This document shows, piece by piece, positions 20,613-31,684 of a DNA stretch of 64,000 nt (within the stretch, counting starts at the first letter, position 1; every line of letters begins with the position of its first letter). Position numbers and translations under genes: made by a program. Source of the stretch: Catonia carolina (Eukaryota > Arthropoda > Insecta > Hemiptera > Achilidae); NCBI GenBank assembly GCA_035578175.1, contig JAQMRL010000004.1, positions 76,237,901 through 76,301,900 on the forward strand. The letters are read 5' to 3'. A model generated the notes under the pieces. The model made no database searches, was not told the origin of the DNA, and worked only from the letters and a program-made list of their open reading frames with translations.

Positions 20613-21590
20613 CGTGTGGGTGATTGGCCCAACGACGTCGTTTTTGGAGTACTTCTTCGTCTGGCTCCTACCCTTTGACCTGTCCGGCTTGGGAGGCCCT
20701 GCTGGTAGTTACACTACCGCCGGCATAGCTCTCCGGGTCTTGGGAGCACGCAAGCCCCTCCACCATCTACAAGGTCCTGTACTCCCTAGGAGGGGTGTGT
20801 GTGTTTGTGTGAACAGAATATCTCAAGAACGGAACATCGTACGAACTTGAAACTTGAAACTTAAGTTACATACCACTACCGGACCCGACACGAACATTTT
20901 CATCAAAATCGGTCAACCGGAAGTGGTAGTTTATTCGTGTAATTTTTTACTTTTTTGCAATTTTCTCAAAAACTTATCCTACGATTTTTTTTAAAATCGC
21001 CTGATTTACTAAGTTTTTTATTCTCTACAAGATAGGGTAGGCGCCATGTTTGCTGAAATTCTGCGTGAGGCTGTTTTCACGTAAAAACATTTTCTTTTTA
21101 AGATTTCGGCTTCAATATGTATTTTAGCGCAAATTGTTATATTATAAAAGTTGTAGAGAATGTAAAATTCTATAACTTTTGTTTCAAACATTTTTTTTAT
21201 ACCGCTTAGTTTAGCAGTAATTAGCAATTTCTGTTTTTTTCTCACGAAAACGTGTGAAAAGTTGATTTTTTTCAGATTTCGGCCTTAGTATGCACTTTAC
21301 GACAATAGTGTATATAATTAAATTTATAGAAAATTAAACGATCTACAACTTTTATTTTTAACATTTTTCTCTACAGAGCCTAGTTTAGCGTGAAAGAGTG
21401 ATTTTCCGTATATTTAAGCTAAAAACTGAGGTTGATTTTCATTTTGCGTCTTTCACTCATTTTTAAAATTAGGTTATGTTTTATAAGTTAGTTTTTTGTT
21501 TATTACTAATGTTTTATTAATAATGTTAGGTTTATTGTAAATTTTTGCATTGGCAAGAGAAAGTTGTGTGAGTGTTTCACACCAATTTTT

Positions 21591-22142
21591 ATTCAATCGT
21601 AACTATTAAAATATTTCTCAGCTGTTTATTTGTTTACGTTGTTTACGCTAACGCTGCACAATTCACAATAAGAAAATTATATTTTTCTTTACATACATTT
21701 TTGTAACGATCGAAATAAATTCTTACTAAAATAATTACAGATAGAGTTACGGGGGAAGTGAGGTCCAGTATTGAGTTGAACGTAACATAAATGGGTTAAT
21801 AATAATCCATGAGGTATTTCTTTAATAGTTTTAAACAAACAAATTTTTATGTAAATTTATATTTTTAGTAGACTAATGTAATAGTTAATATACTTTTAAT
21901 CTAATAAGGTTTTACATGACAAAATTTATACAAAAATATTTAGAGCGTCAGTTATCCGAACTAATTGAGACCAGAGCTGTTCTGATAATCAAACGAGCTA
22001 AAATCAGTCATTTGACTGTACCGTAAAAATGTAATGTAATCTTAATGTTTAATAGGCTAATAAAGGCTTACATATACATACATACATATATAGGCTGCTT
22101 ATACGCAGCCGAAACCCTAACATTTCGTAGGAAAGGATTATT
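21591..22142. other. AT-rich spacer with a pogo-like fragment
   Basis: GTCAGTTATCCGAACTAATTG at about 21958-21978, followed by GTTCTGATAATCAAACGAG, resembles the terminal region of pogo/Tigger elements. No transposase is visible. A hairpin GGCTGCTTATACGCAGCC lies at about 22092-22109. Confidence 0.35.
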
Positions 22143-22914
22143 AAAAATCTGGTGTGAAACACTCACACAACTTTCTCTTGCCAATGCAAATAATTAACAA
22201 TAAACCTAACATTAATAATAAAATATTAGAAATAAACAAAAAACTAACCTCAAAAACATAACCTTATTTTAATCATGAGTGAATGATGCAAAATGAAAAT
22301 CAACCTCAGTTTGGCTTAGAAATACGGAAAATCACTCTTTCTCTCTAAACTAGGCTCTGTAGAGAAAAATGCTTTAAATAAAAGTTGTAGATCTTTTAAT
22401 TTTCTATAAATTAAATTATATACTCTTTTGTCGTAAAATGCATACTAAGGCCGAAATCTTAAAAAAATAAATTTTTCACACATTTTCGTGAGAAAAAAAC
22501 AGAAAATCGCAAATTACCGCTAAACTAAGCGTTATACAAAAAATTGTTCGAAATAAAAGTTGTAGAATTTTCAATTCTCTACAACTTTTATTATATAAAA
22601 TTTTGCGCTAAAATGCATATTAAAGCTGTAATCTTAAAAAAACAACGTTTTTACGTGAAAACAGCCTCACCCAGAATTTCAGCAAACATGACGCCTATCC
22701 TATCTTGTAGAGAATAAAAAATTGAGTAAACCAGGCGATTTTTAAAAAAATCGTAGGACCAGTTTTTGAGAAAATCGCAAAAAAGTGAAAAATTACACGA
22801 ATAAACTACCACTTCCGGTTGACCGATTTTGATGAAAATGTTCGTGTCGAGTCCGGTAGTGGTACGTAACTTAAGTTTCAAGTTCGTACGATGTTCCGTT
22901 CTTGAGAAATTCTG

Positions 22915-22953
<39 letters not shown>

Positions 22954-23084
22954 CAATCGCTAAAAACATGTTTTTTGGGTTCAGGGGGTCTGAAAACGTA
23001 TAGATCCGGTGAAAACTCGATTTCGAAAAATCGACATGAAAACAATACTTTCCTTCCTATATATTCATATAGGCAAGAGAAAGT
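22143..23084 (-). mobile_element. HLR copy 8, full length
   Basis: AAAAATCTGGTGTGAAACAC at the left, (AC)n at about 22917-22950, and GGCAAGAGAAAGT ending at 23084. By eye about 97 percent identical to the copy at 30751-31684; both share CACCCAGAATTTCAGC and GTCGAGTCCGG. The LINE tail at 23087 begins right after it. Confidence 0.88.
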
Positions 23085-23086
23085 AA

Positions 23087-23541
23087 CAAAACTAAATAAA
23101 ATACACAGGAGATTCGCCCAGACAATCCTAGGAACAGTTTTCGACCCAGAAACCAAGATCCACAAGAAGAGAACGAACGAACACATAATGAATTTCCTAG
23201 GCCAAACTCTAACAACTAAGCTCATAAAACGTCGACTACAATATTACGGTCACATGATGAGATTCTAAAACAAAAATAACGAAACGTACAAAATGATCAC
23301 ATATCAAGAAAGTTTTAAAACCAAAGATAGATGGATCAAAGAAATCGAAGCAAACCTTAACACCATAAACGCTTCACGTAACGATGTAATAGATGGAACT
23401 GCCTTTAGAAGGAAAATAAAAGATTTTGGGAATTTCCCGACTGCAGAAACAAGGCAGAGGACATGGACGCAGGAACAAAGGGAGAAGGTTGGCGAGAGAA
23501 TGAAGGCGTACCATGCGAAAAAGCGACAGCTTAAGAAATAA
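23087..23541 (+). pseudogene. non-LTR retrotransposon, C-terminal protein end
   Basis: Plus strand: KLNKIHRRFAQTILG and LIKRRLQYYGHMMRF, then a stop near 23268. Similarity resumes at 23293 with WIKEIEANLNTI, FRRKIKDF and TWTQEQREKVGERMKAYHAK, ending at the TAA at 23539-23541. This is the post-RT tail of an RTE-like LINE, related to 2967-3545 and lacking the RT domain. One in-frame stop or frameshift breaks it. Confidence 0.65.
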
Positions 23542-23679
23542 TTTTACATAACCAGTGCGTTCTTTATATAGGACAATACAAGGCTTACATACGAGGTGTG
23601 GCTACTAAATAACGAGACTGACGTTGTAAAATATTTTATTTATATTTTATACATAATCACTTATTGTCACCTTCAATAT

Positions 23680-24022
23680 ACACTCCTTCTCTATTCCTAC
23701 AACGCTCCATGCAAATTTTCCATTGTTAGTAACAGTGCTGGAAGTCATCTTTTGTCAGCTCCTTCAGGACACGTGCCGCTTTCTCTTTTACAGCTTCCAC
23801 AGATTCAAATTTTGTACCTTTTAATGCAGATTTCACCTTAGGGAACAGGTAGAAGTCACGTGGTGTAAGATCTGGTGAGTAAGGTGGATGTTCTAACACT
23901 GAGATGCTGTACTTAGCTAGAAACCTCTTGATAGATAACGAGGAATGAGCTGGCGAATTGTCTTGGTGGAAAACCCATGATTTGTCCTTCCACATTTCGG
24001 GGCGTGTTTTCCTTACTCTTTG

Positions 24023-24058
<36 letters not shown>

Positions 24059-24500
24059 GTTTAACGTCCGACTGTTCTGCAATTACTGCTAATGCAGACG
24101 GTGAATGATGAAATGATTTTTTGTAACGTATGAAAAAATCCCGTGCCTGAATGGGATTCGAACCCAAGATCGCATGATAAGAGGCGAGCACGTTACCAAC
24201 TGCGCCAATGCGGCCGGCATTGGCGCAGTAGTTTAGAAAGTAGTCTTTGATGTAGTTTAGAAAGTAGTCTTTGATGTAGTTTAGAAAGTTTAGTCAAGGT
24301 AGTAATATTAATAGTTTGACCTTCAGGAACCCAGTGAAGATACACAATCCCATGCATATAAAAAAAACAATCATCATTGCTTTAAATTTTGACTTGTTCA
24401 TTCGAGCTTTTTTGGCTCTCGGTGAAGTTTGGCTCTTCCAGTGCATGGATTGGCGCTTCATTTCCGTATCATAAGTAAAAAACCTTGTTTCATCACACCT
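23680..24500 (-). pseudogene. mariner transposase, interrupted
   Basis: Minus strand: CDETRFFTYDTEMKRQSMHW (first catalytic region near 24490), RAKKARMNKSKFKAMMIVFF, the SINE insertion, then MWKDKSWVFHQDNSPAHSS, PDLTPRDFYLF and ELTKDDFQHC. The third acidic motif keeps D but has R in place of C before it. The N-terminal DNA-binding half is missing. Confidence 0.75.
24028..24218 (-). mobile_element. SINE-t1 copy in mariner, with 5' snap-back
   Basis: The poly-T (24028-24057) is the tail. Box B (GGATTCGAACCC on plus) and box A (AACTGCGCCAAT on plus) are intact. Beyond its 5' end GGCCGGC, the bases GCATTGGCGCAG repeat its first bases inverted, giving a 12-bp-arm hairpin at 24200-24228. The flanking mariner then has TTTAGAAAGTAGTCTTTGATG two to three times in tandem (24222-24292). 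Confidence 0.82.
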
Positions 24501-24509
24501 TTCAACACT

Positions 24510-24655
24510 CACAGACCTATCGCTAAAAACATGTTTTTGGGTTCAGGGGGTTCGAAAACGTGTAGATCCGGTGAAAACTCGATTTCGAAAAATCGACATG
24601 AAAAAAATACTTTCCTTCCTATACATTGATATGTATACAGGCAAGAGAAAGTAAA
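24510..24655 (-). mobile_element. HLR copy 9, left end only
   Basis: From GACCTATCGCTAAAAACATG to GGCAAGAGAAAGT at 24655. It stops exactly at the side of the dinucleotide tract, next to mariner copy B. Confidence 0.75.
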
Positions 24656-25172
24656 AAACATAACAATAATCCGAAACACTATTGTACGACTGAAAGTTAA
24701 ACAATTATAAACCAACAATTTAAAATTCCCTTTCATTGTATATTGATAGACATATATAGTATATGAAAGAGAACGAAAATAAATTTTTCACAATTTGTAC
24801 TTTAGACACGTCTCTGTTTCAATGACACAATTTATTACATACGGTATGGGAATTTGTGAATTTCACTTGTCTTCATTTTCTTTTATTACAGTTACCTTTT
24901 AGCAAGTATTTTGTGTGACAAAAATGTTCAAAATGAGAAATATTTATTCCTGTAAATTGTCAACTGAAATCATCACTTGTAGAACTGAGTCATTATGAAT
25001 TGGTTTTTTTCATTATACTGTTACACCTAAGTTTAGGTTCGTTCGGAATTTTTTGTATAAAAAATAACAAAACGATTTTGTTTTTAATTTATAACAATTA
25101 TTTATTGACTTAATCAATACTTACAATTAACCCTAGAACGGCCAGTGGGGCGTTCCTCGAACTCCCATTTTT
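24656..25172. other. AT-rich spacer with a piggyBac-like end
   Basis: No gene. TTAACCCTAGAACGGCCAGT at 25127-25146 resembles the outer end of piggyBac-type elements (TTAA plus CCCTAGAACG). The other end was not found. Confidence 0.35.
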
Positions 25173-26245
25173 ACTTTCTCTTGCCTATATGAATTATAGG
25201 AAGGAAAGTATTGTTTTCATGTCGATTTTTAGAAATCGAGTTTTCGCAGGATCTACACGGTTTCAGATCCCATGAACCCAAAAACCATGTTTTTAGCGAT
25301 TGGGGTGTGTGTGAGTGTGTGTGTGTGTGTGTGCGCGCGCGCGCGCGCGTTTTGTGTATGTGTGTGTGTGTGTGCGTGTGTGTGTGTGTGTGCGTGTGTG
25401 TACGAAATATCTCAAGAACGCAATATCGTATGAAGTTGAAACTTGAAACATAAGTTAGATACTACTACCGGACCCGACACGAATATTTTCATCAAAATCG
25501 GTCAACCGAAAGTAGTAGTTTATTCATGTCATTTTTCACTTTTTTGCAATTTTCTCAAAAACGGCTCCTACGTTTTTTTTTATATTGCCTGGTTTACTAA
25601 ATTTTGTATGCTCAACAAGATAGGGTAGGCGCCTTGTTTGCTGAAATTCTTGGTAAGGCTGTTTTCACGTAAAAAATCGTTTTTAAGATTGCAGCTTTAA
25701 TATGCATTTTAAGGCAAAAGTGTATGTAATAAAACAACTTTTACAACTTCTACAACTTTTATTTCAAACATTTTTTTGTATAACGCTTAGTTTAGCTGTA
25801 AATTATTGATTTTATGTTTTTTTTTTCATGAAAATCTGTAAAAACCATTGATTATTTGAAGATTTCGTCCGTAGTATCCATTTTACGACAAAAATGCATA
25901 TAACCAAAAATTTATAGGGAATTAACTTTTTTTTGGTTTAACGTCCGACTGTTTTGCAATTACTGCTAATGCAGACGGTGAAGGATGAAACGATTTTTTG
26001 TAACGTATGAAAATATGCTGTGCCTGAGTGGGATTCGAACCCAAGACCGCATAATAAGAGGCAATCACGTTACCAACTACGCCAATGCGGCCGGCTATAG
26101 GGAATCGAAAGATCTATAAATTTTATTTCCAACATTTTTCTTTACAGAGCCTAGTTTTGCGTCAAAGAGTGATTTTCCGTGTTATTAAGCCAAACTAAGG
26201 TTTGTTTTCATTTTGCATCATTCATGATTAAAATAAGGTTTAAAA
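25173..26245 (+). mobile_element. HLR copy 10, right end lost, SINE inside
   Basis: Starts ACTTTCTCTTGCC. The alternating (GT)n/(GC)n/(GT)n tract spans about 25305-25401. It continues to CATTCATGATTAAAATAAGG near 26240; the terminal hairpin is missing. SINE-t1 is inserted at 25927. Confidence 0.8.
25927..26095 (-). mobile_element. SINE-t1 copy with 10-bp duplication
   Basis: TATAGGGAAT is duplicated at 25913-25922 and 26096-26105 around the insert. Short T8 tail, box B GGGATTCGAACCC (plus-strand reading), 5' end GGCCGGC. A clear target-primed insertion into HLR copy 10. Confidence 0.88.
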
Positions 26246-26303
26246 GGTTAATTGTTTAACTTTGACTGCAGAAAAATAGGCCAATACTATCACGACAATT
26301 TTT

Positions 26304-26456
26304 ACTTTCTCTTGCCTATATGAATATATAGGAAGGAAAGTATTGTTTTCATGTCGATTTTTCGAAATCGAGTTTTCACCGGATCTATACGTTTTCAGAC
26401 CCCCTGAACCCAAAAAACATGTTTTTAGCGATTGGTCTGTGTGTGTGTCTGTGTGT

Positions 26457-26490
<34 letters not shown>

Positions 26491-27290
26491 CTGTGTGTCT
26501 GTGTGTGAACAGAATATCTCAAGAACGGAACATCGTACGAACTTGAAACTTGAAACTTAAGTTACATACCACTACTGGACGCGACACGAACATTTTCATC
26601 AAAATCGGTCAACCGGAAGTAGTAGTTTATTCGTATAATTTTTCAGTTTTTTGCGATTTTCTCAAAAACTGGTCCTACGATTTTTTTTTATAATCGCCTA
26701 TTTTACTCAATTTTTTATTCTCTACAAGATAGGGTAGGCGCCATGTTTGCTGAAATTCTCGGTGAGGCTGTTTTCACGTAAAAACGTTGTTTTTTTAAGA
26801 TTACGGCTTTAATATAAATTTTAGCGCAAAACTTTATATAATAAAAGTTGTAGAGAATTTAAAAACCTACAACTTTTCTTTCAAACATTTTTTTGTATAA
26901 CGCTTAGTTTAGCGGTAATTTGCGATTTTCTGTTTTTTTTCTCACGAAAACGTGAGAAAAATCGATTTTTTTAACATTTCGGTCTTAGTATGCATTTTAC
27001 GACAAAAGTGTATATAATTAAATTTATAGAAAATTAAAAGATCTACAACTTTTGTTTAGAGCATTTTTCTCTACAGAGCCTAGTTTAGCGTGAAAGCGTG
27101 ATTTTCCGTATTTTTAAGCCAAACTGAGTTCGATTGTCATTTTGCGTCATTCACTCATGATTAAAATAAGGTTATGTTTTTGAGGTTAGTTTTTGTTCAT
27201 TTCTAATGTTTTAATACTAATGTTAGGTTTATTGTTAATTATTTGCATTGGCAAGAGAAAGTTGTGTGAGTGTTTCACACCAGATTTTTT
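26304..27290 (+). mobile_element. HLR copy 11, full length
   Basis: Complete, with a long (GT)n/(TCTG) tract at about 26438-26506. Close relative of copy 2. Starts about 60 bp after the broken end of copy 10. Confidence 0.9.
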
Positions 27291-27653
27291 GACATGTCAT
27301 AATAATATAATTATTGTGACAATATCGTAAAGAAACGCGTAATTTCTAGAATTTCAATTATGGAAATAGCAAAGAGACGATAATAGAGTAAAATAGTAAC
27401 AATAAGTGACAATAGGACAAGAGGAACAATGAGGTGGCTATAAAGGTATGCCTATTCATAAAAGTTGTTAGAAAGGACATTGTGCGCTATTATCTATGAA
27501 AAGGTCGGCCTGTAACAGCTTCTATTTACAAAAGGCCTATTATTGACTTGTTTACAATTATTTTTCTAGCACTCATTATAAAGGGTTATTTTTTGTACTT
27601 TATCATTTGCATGGAAATTCTCTGCTTTTTCTGGAATGATCTTTTTAAATGAG

Positions 27654-27690
27654 TATATAAAGAGACCCCCGAGCGCGGTCAGGGTCAGTA
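27654..27690 (+). promoter_or_regulatory. LTR-E core promoter
   Basis: TATATAA at 27654-27660 with TCAGTA at 27685-27690, an arthropod-type initiator whose A is 33 bp from the box. Confidence 0.6.
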
Positions 27691-27890
27691 TTCGTTTGAT
27701 CTTTGACGAGTAGGTATCGGACGTAGTGCAGGCGCGTTTCCGAGCATTGTGTTGGTCAACGATTGTTATACTGTCTTCGTTTGTGTGTGTAGTTTGTGTG
27801 TGTAGTTATTGTGCAGCTGTGTTAAATCCAGTTTTTGTGTATTCAGTCTCATTTTGTATGTGTAGTCTATAAAATTGGTTGTAAGTAGTG

Positions 27891-28118
27891 CTAAGTAAAT
27901 TATTAAGTTATTTATTGTTTATTATTTATTTTAAGTAAATTAATAAGTTATTTATTGTTTATTATTTATTTTAAGTAAATTAATAAGTTATTTATTGTTT
28001 ATTATTTATTTTAAGTAAATTAATAAGTTATTTATTGTTTATTATTTATTTTAAGTAAATTAATAAGTTATTTATTGTTTATTATTTATTTTAAGTAAAT
28101 TAATAAGTTATTTATTGT
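27891..28118. repeat. 40-bp tandem repeat in LTR-E
   Basis: Period-40 unit (TAATAAGTTATTTATTGTTT plus 20 more bases) repeated about 5.5 times with almost no differences. The LTR-E copy at 48786-49541 has only about one unit there, so this is a recent local expansion. Confidence 0.9.
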
Positions 28119-28258
28119 AATATTTTATTATAATTAGTTTATTATTTATTTTGTAAATCGTTTAGTGTAATAAATATGTGTAATTGTAAACTTTAGTGTA
28201 TTAATTATTTAATTACCTAGATCCCGAAACGGACCGTAGCGATAAGTGTCACAATTAT

Positions 28259-28864
28259 ATGACAAAACCGTTTATACCTTCTCTAAGAGTGAAATTTTGA
28301 GAATTGCTATGTGAATTCTTAAATTTTTGCCTCAAAAAATGAAAACGTAGATTAAAACCGGGCGGAGCAATAAATCAGTAAATTTAGTGCCCCATTTTGT
28401 GGCTAGCAATGTTCCAGGCAACGCGAGAACGGAATAGCTAGTTTGGGGTATGTTTATTTCTTTTACCCTAGCCATTATAACAATTATTATTAACGTTGAT
28501 AGAAATAACCAATTTGAGAACGGCACACAATAATTTGAATGAAACATTTGTGTGAAAATTACAGATAAAGAATAAAAACTATACCCTAACCCAGAAAGAA
28601 AAAGCGTACCTATATTTATTTATGTAGGAATTGCGTGTTCGCGTTTTTAGATCTTTATTTGCATAATTATGTAGAACTGCAATAAAAGTAATGTATTCAA
28701 AATTTGATAATATCAGGGACATAATGTTGTTATAAATTATTCAGCGTCAAAATTAATTATCGATGCGTGTGTTATATGTTAAATTACGCGTCAAATAAAT
28801 CACATCAGATATCTTTTGCTTTTATTTCTTTCTGTTGGAATCTGTTATTAAATAACCATACAGT
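28259..28864. other. spacer
   Basis: AT-rich; the 71-codon minus-strand frame at 28332-28547 has no family resemblance. Confidence 0.45.
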
Positions 28865-29883
28865 TATACAGGGTGATTCATGAAGTTCTCCCCCCACTTC
28901 TACAGCACATTGTACTAGTAAAAATAATGAAAAAATGTTATATAAACATAGGTCCGAAAACGCTTCGTTAGCGAGTTACAGCTAGCGAAAGTTTCGCCTG
29001 GATTTCAGTTCACCAGGTGAAATGAGGTCTTCCTGGAATTGTGGTAAGGTAGATTAAGGGGCGAATTCAATCATTTCTTATGGTTTTTGATCTGATAAAT
29101 TGAATAAAACAGGTCCCAGAACTGTAAGTTAAATAGTTTTTGAGAAAACCAGTGTCAAATGCAAAAATTGGAGTGAAAATCACATTTTTTCATCTTTGGG
29201 CAAGAATAACTTTGTTATTTCACCAAGAAACAGTTAAAAATTTTCAATAAAAAATGTAGAAAATTTTATTCTGAACAAACCGGTGTAAATAAAGTACACA
29301 GAAAGCGAATAGTTTTTGAGAAAACCAGTGTCAAATGCAAAAAAATGGAGTGAAAAAAACACATTTTTTCATTTTAGTTTTTCCGGTTAATTTTACTTTG
29401 TACTCTTATGAATAAAAACTCATTTAATCAAACATCTATTCGCTTTCTGTGTACTTAATTTACACCGGTTTGTTCAGAATAAAATTTTCTACATTTTTTA
29501 TTGAAAAATTTTAACTGTTTCTTGGTGAAATAACACAGTTATCCTTGCCCAAAGATGAAAAAATAAGTTTTTCACTCCATTTTTTGCATTTGACACTGGT
29601 TTTCTTAAAAACTATTTAACTTACAGATCTGGGACCTGTTTTATTCAATTTATCAGATCAAAAACCATAAGAAATGATTGAATTTGCCCCTTAATCTACC
29701 TTACCACAATTCCAGGAAGACCTCATTTCACCTGGTGAACTGAAATCCAGGCGAAACTTTCGCTAGCTGTAACTCGCTAACGAAGCGTTTTCGGACCTAT
29801 GTTTATATAACATTTTTTCATTATTTTTACTAGTACAATGTGCTGTAGAAGTGGGGGGAGAACTTCATGAATCACCCTGTATA
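28865..29883. mobile_element. 1.02-kb near-perfect palindrome (fold-back element)
   Basis: The two 448-bp arms (28865-29312 and 29436-29883) are inverse copies about 97 percent identical by eye, with no net indel: every paired position sums to 58748. The ends are TATACAGGGTGATTCATGAA and its inverse. The 123-bp centre contains a second copy of about 60 bp from the left arm (29134-29192 repeated at 29309-29373). No coding capacity. It fits a fold-back/MITE DNA element with a TA target; superfamily unknown. Confidence 0.85.
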
Positions 29884-30365
29884 CAATAACTATACTTGTA
29901 ACTGTATTATGTCGGATTGTTGACATGAAAAAAAAGTAAATACATTTTATTGCCACGTAATATTGTGTAACATGTATTACAAGTCGAACAATTTGAGGTA
30001 GGAAATGGGAAGGTTATACAACTTTACAGAAATCAAAAAAGAGACTGACGTCAGCCAACTGGTCTGAGTTGGAGTATGGTTGGAGTGGCTAAAAAAATTG
30101 TGCGAAAACCTTGACCAGGACAGCGTAATATTATAGTAAAATTAATTGATTAGCCTACAAATTAATTCTTAATAATGTAACAAGGACAATGAATTGCTGA
30201 TGAATGAAATGGTTTAGAATGGGATTCTCGGAATTGCGATCGAACTACGTTGAATTGTTATTCCTTAAAATACGGTATAAAGGGTTTTAGTATGACTGTT
30301 ATTAATTAATTATTTATTTGTTCTATTATTTTGTTGGTAGTTCTAGCGAAGCGTATTCTAGCAAA
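29884..30365. other. spacer
   Basis: Nothing recognised; a GGTAGGAAATGGGAAGGT stretch near 29996 weakly resembles 4271-4290. Confidence 0.4.
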
Positions 30366-30549
30366 GCCGGTCGCATTGGCATAGTTGGTAACGTGCTCGC
30401 CTCTCATCAAGTGGTCTTGGGTTTGAATCCCATTCAGGCACGGCATATTTTCATACGTTACAAAAAATAATTTCATCCTTCACCGTCTGCATTAGCAGTA
30501 ATTGCAAAACAGTCGGACGTTAAACAAAAAAAAAAAAAAAAAAAAAAAT
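30366..30549 (+). mobile_element. SINE-t1 copy
   Basis: Starts GCCGGTCGCATTGGC. Box B is mutated to GGTTTGAATCC. The tail is about 26 A. TAGCGAAGCG follows the tail, and similar TAGCGAAGCG/TAGCAAAGC lies just before the element, probably the duplication. About 200 bp of unremarkable DNA follows. Confidence 0.82.
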
Positions 30550-30750
30550 AGCGAAGCGTAGAAGGTTTTTAGTAAATGGTTACTTACTTAGATTTTTTTC
30601 GGTTTTCTAGAAAGGACTACGGTGGCATTTTATACAAAGCTGCTAGCTCATTGCAGTCCAGTTCTAGCTGTAGTCGGACTGTGAATAGAATCAAAGTTGT
30701 TAAGTGACAGTTTTATTAACCAGGTTATGTACTGTAACTAGTAAGTTAAG

Positions 30751-31684
30751 AAAAATCTGGTGTGAAACACTCACACAACTTTCTCTTGCCTATGCAAATA
30801 ATTAACAATAAACCTAACATTATTAATAAAATATTAGAAATAAACAAAAACTAACCTCAAAAACATAACCTTATTTTAATTATGAGTGAATGATGCAAAA
30901 TGAAAATCAACCTCAGTTTGGCTTAGAAATACGGAAAATCACTCTTTCTCTCTAAACTAGGCTATGTAGAGAAAAAGGCTTTAAATAAAAGTTGTAGATC
31001 TTTTAATTTTCTATAAATTAAATTATATACACTTTTGTCGTAAAATGCATACTAAGGCCGAAATCTTAAAAAAATCAACTTTTCACACATTTTCGTGAGA
31101 AAAAAAACAGAAAATCGCAATTACCGCTAAACTAAGCGTTATACAAAAAATTGTTTGAAATAAAAGTTGTAGAATTTTCATTTCTCTACAACTTTTATTA
31201 TATAAAGTTTTGCGCTAAAATGCATATTAAAGCTGTAATCTTAAAAAAACAACGTTTTTACGTGAAAACAGCCTCACCCAGAATTTCAGCAAACATGACG
31301 CCTACCCTATCTTGTAGAGAATAAAAAATTGAGTAAACCAGGCGATTTTTAAAAAAATCGTAGGACCAGTTTTTGAGAAAATCGCAAAAAAGTGAAAAAT
31401 TACACGAATAAACTACCACTTCCGGTTGACCGATTTTGATGAAAATTTTCGTGTCGAGTCCGGTAGTGGTACGTAACTTAAGTTTCAAGTTTCAAGTTCG
31501 TACGATGTTTTGTTCTTGAGATATTCTGTTCACACACAGACATACACACAGACCAATCGCTAAAAACATGTTTTTTGGGTTCAGGGGGTCTGAAAACGTA
31601 TAGATCCGGTGAAAACTCGATTTCGAAAAATCGACATGAAAACAATACTTTCCTTCCTATATATTCATATAGGCAAGAGAAAGT
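30751..31684 (-). mobile_element. HLR copy 12, full length
   Basis: Complete minus-strand copy with a short (AC) tract (31531-31551). Nearest relative is copy 8. Confidence 0.88.

Larger units (their letters stand above)
17571..20794 (-). mobile_element. RTE-clade non-LTR retrotransposon, nearly intact
   Basis: About 3.22 kb, the full size of an RTE element. The minus-strand 5' end begins near CCCTCCTAGGGAG (20794), with about 180 bp before the recognisable coding part. Endonuclease and reverse transcriptase follow. The 3' UTR is only about 30 bp and ends in (GAA)n. A target duplication of 13-14 bp, GTGTGTGTGTTTG, is at 17557-17570 and 20794-20807; the odd TTT inside the GT tract makes it recognisable. 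The element thus landed in the microsatellite of an HLR copy. Confidence 0.88.
17484..21590 (+). mobile_element. HLR copy 7, split by an RTE element
   Basis: The left 90 bp (17484-17570) begins at CGAGTTTTCACCGG, so the first about 80 bp are lost. The copy resumes at 20795-20807 with TGTGTGTGTTTGTGTGAACA and runs to CACACCAATTTTT at 21590. The 3.2-kb RTE sits inside the (GT)n tract. Confidence 0.85.
23592..24509 (-). mobile_element. mariner copy B, truncated at HLR junction
   Basis: The right TIR begins CGAGGTGTGGCTACTAAATA at 23592 after TA. The body runs to 24509, where mariner sequence stops against the (AC)-tract side of HLR copy 9. Same family as copies A and C; the part that would show the palindromic junction is missing. 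Split by SINE-t1 and a short tandem triplication. Confidence 0.75.
27310..28258 (+). mobile_element. solo LTR (LTR-E) with 5-bp duplication
   Basis: The LTR is 27315-28253, 939 bp, beginning TGTGACAATATCG and ending CGATAAGTGTCACA, flanked by ATTAT at 27310-27314 and 28254-28258. It contains a TATA box and initiator, AATAAA near 28169, and a 40-bp tandem array. A second, inverted copy lies at 48786-49541. No internal coding region. A 5-bp duplication suits BEL/Pao or Gypsy; the clade is undetermined. Confidence 0.8.

Noticed and set aside
27891..28118. CRISPR-like array
   Set aside because: Units are directly adjacent with no spacers and lie in an LTR of an animal genome.
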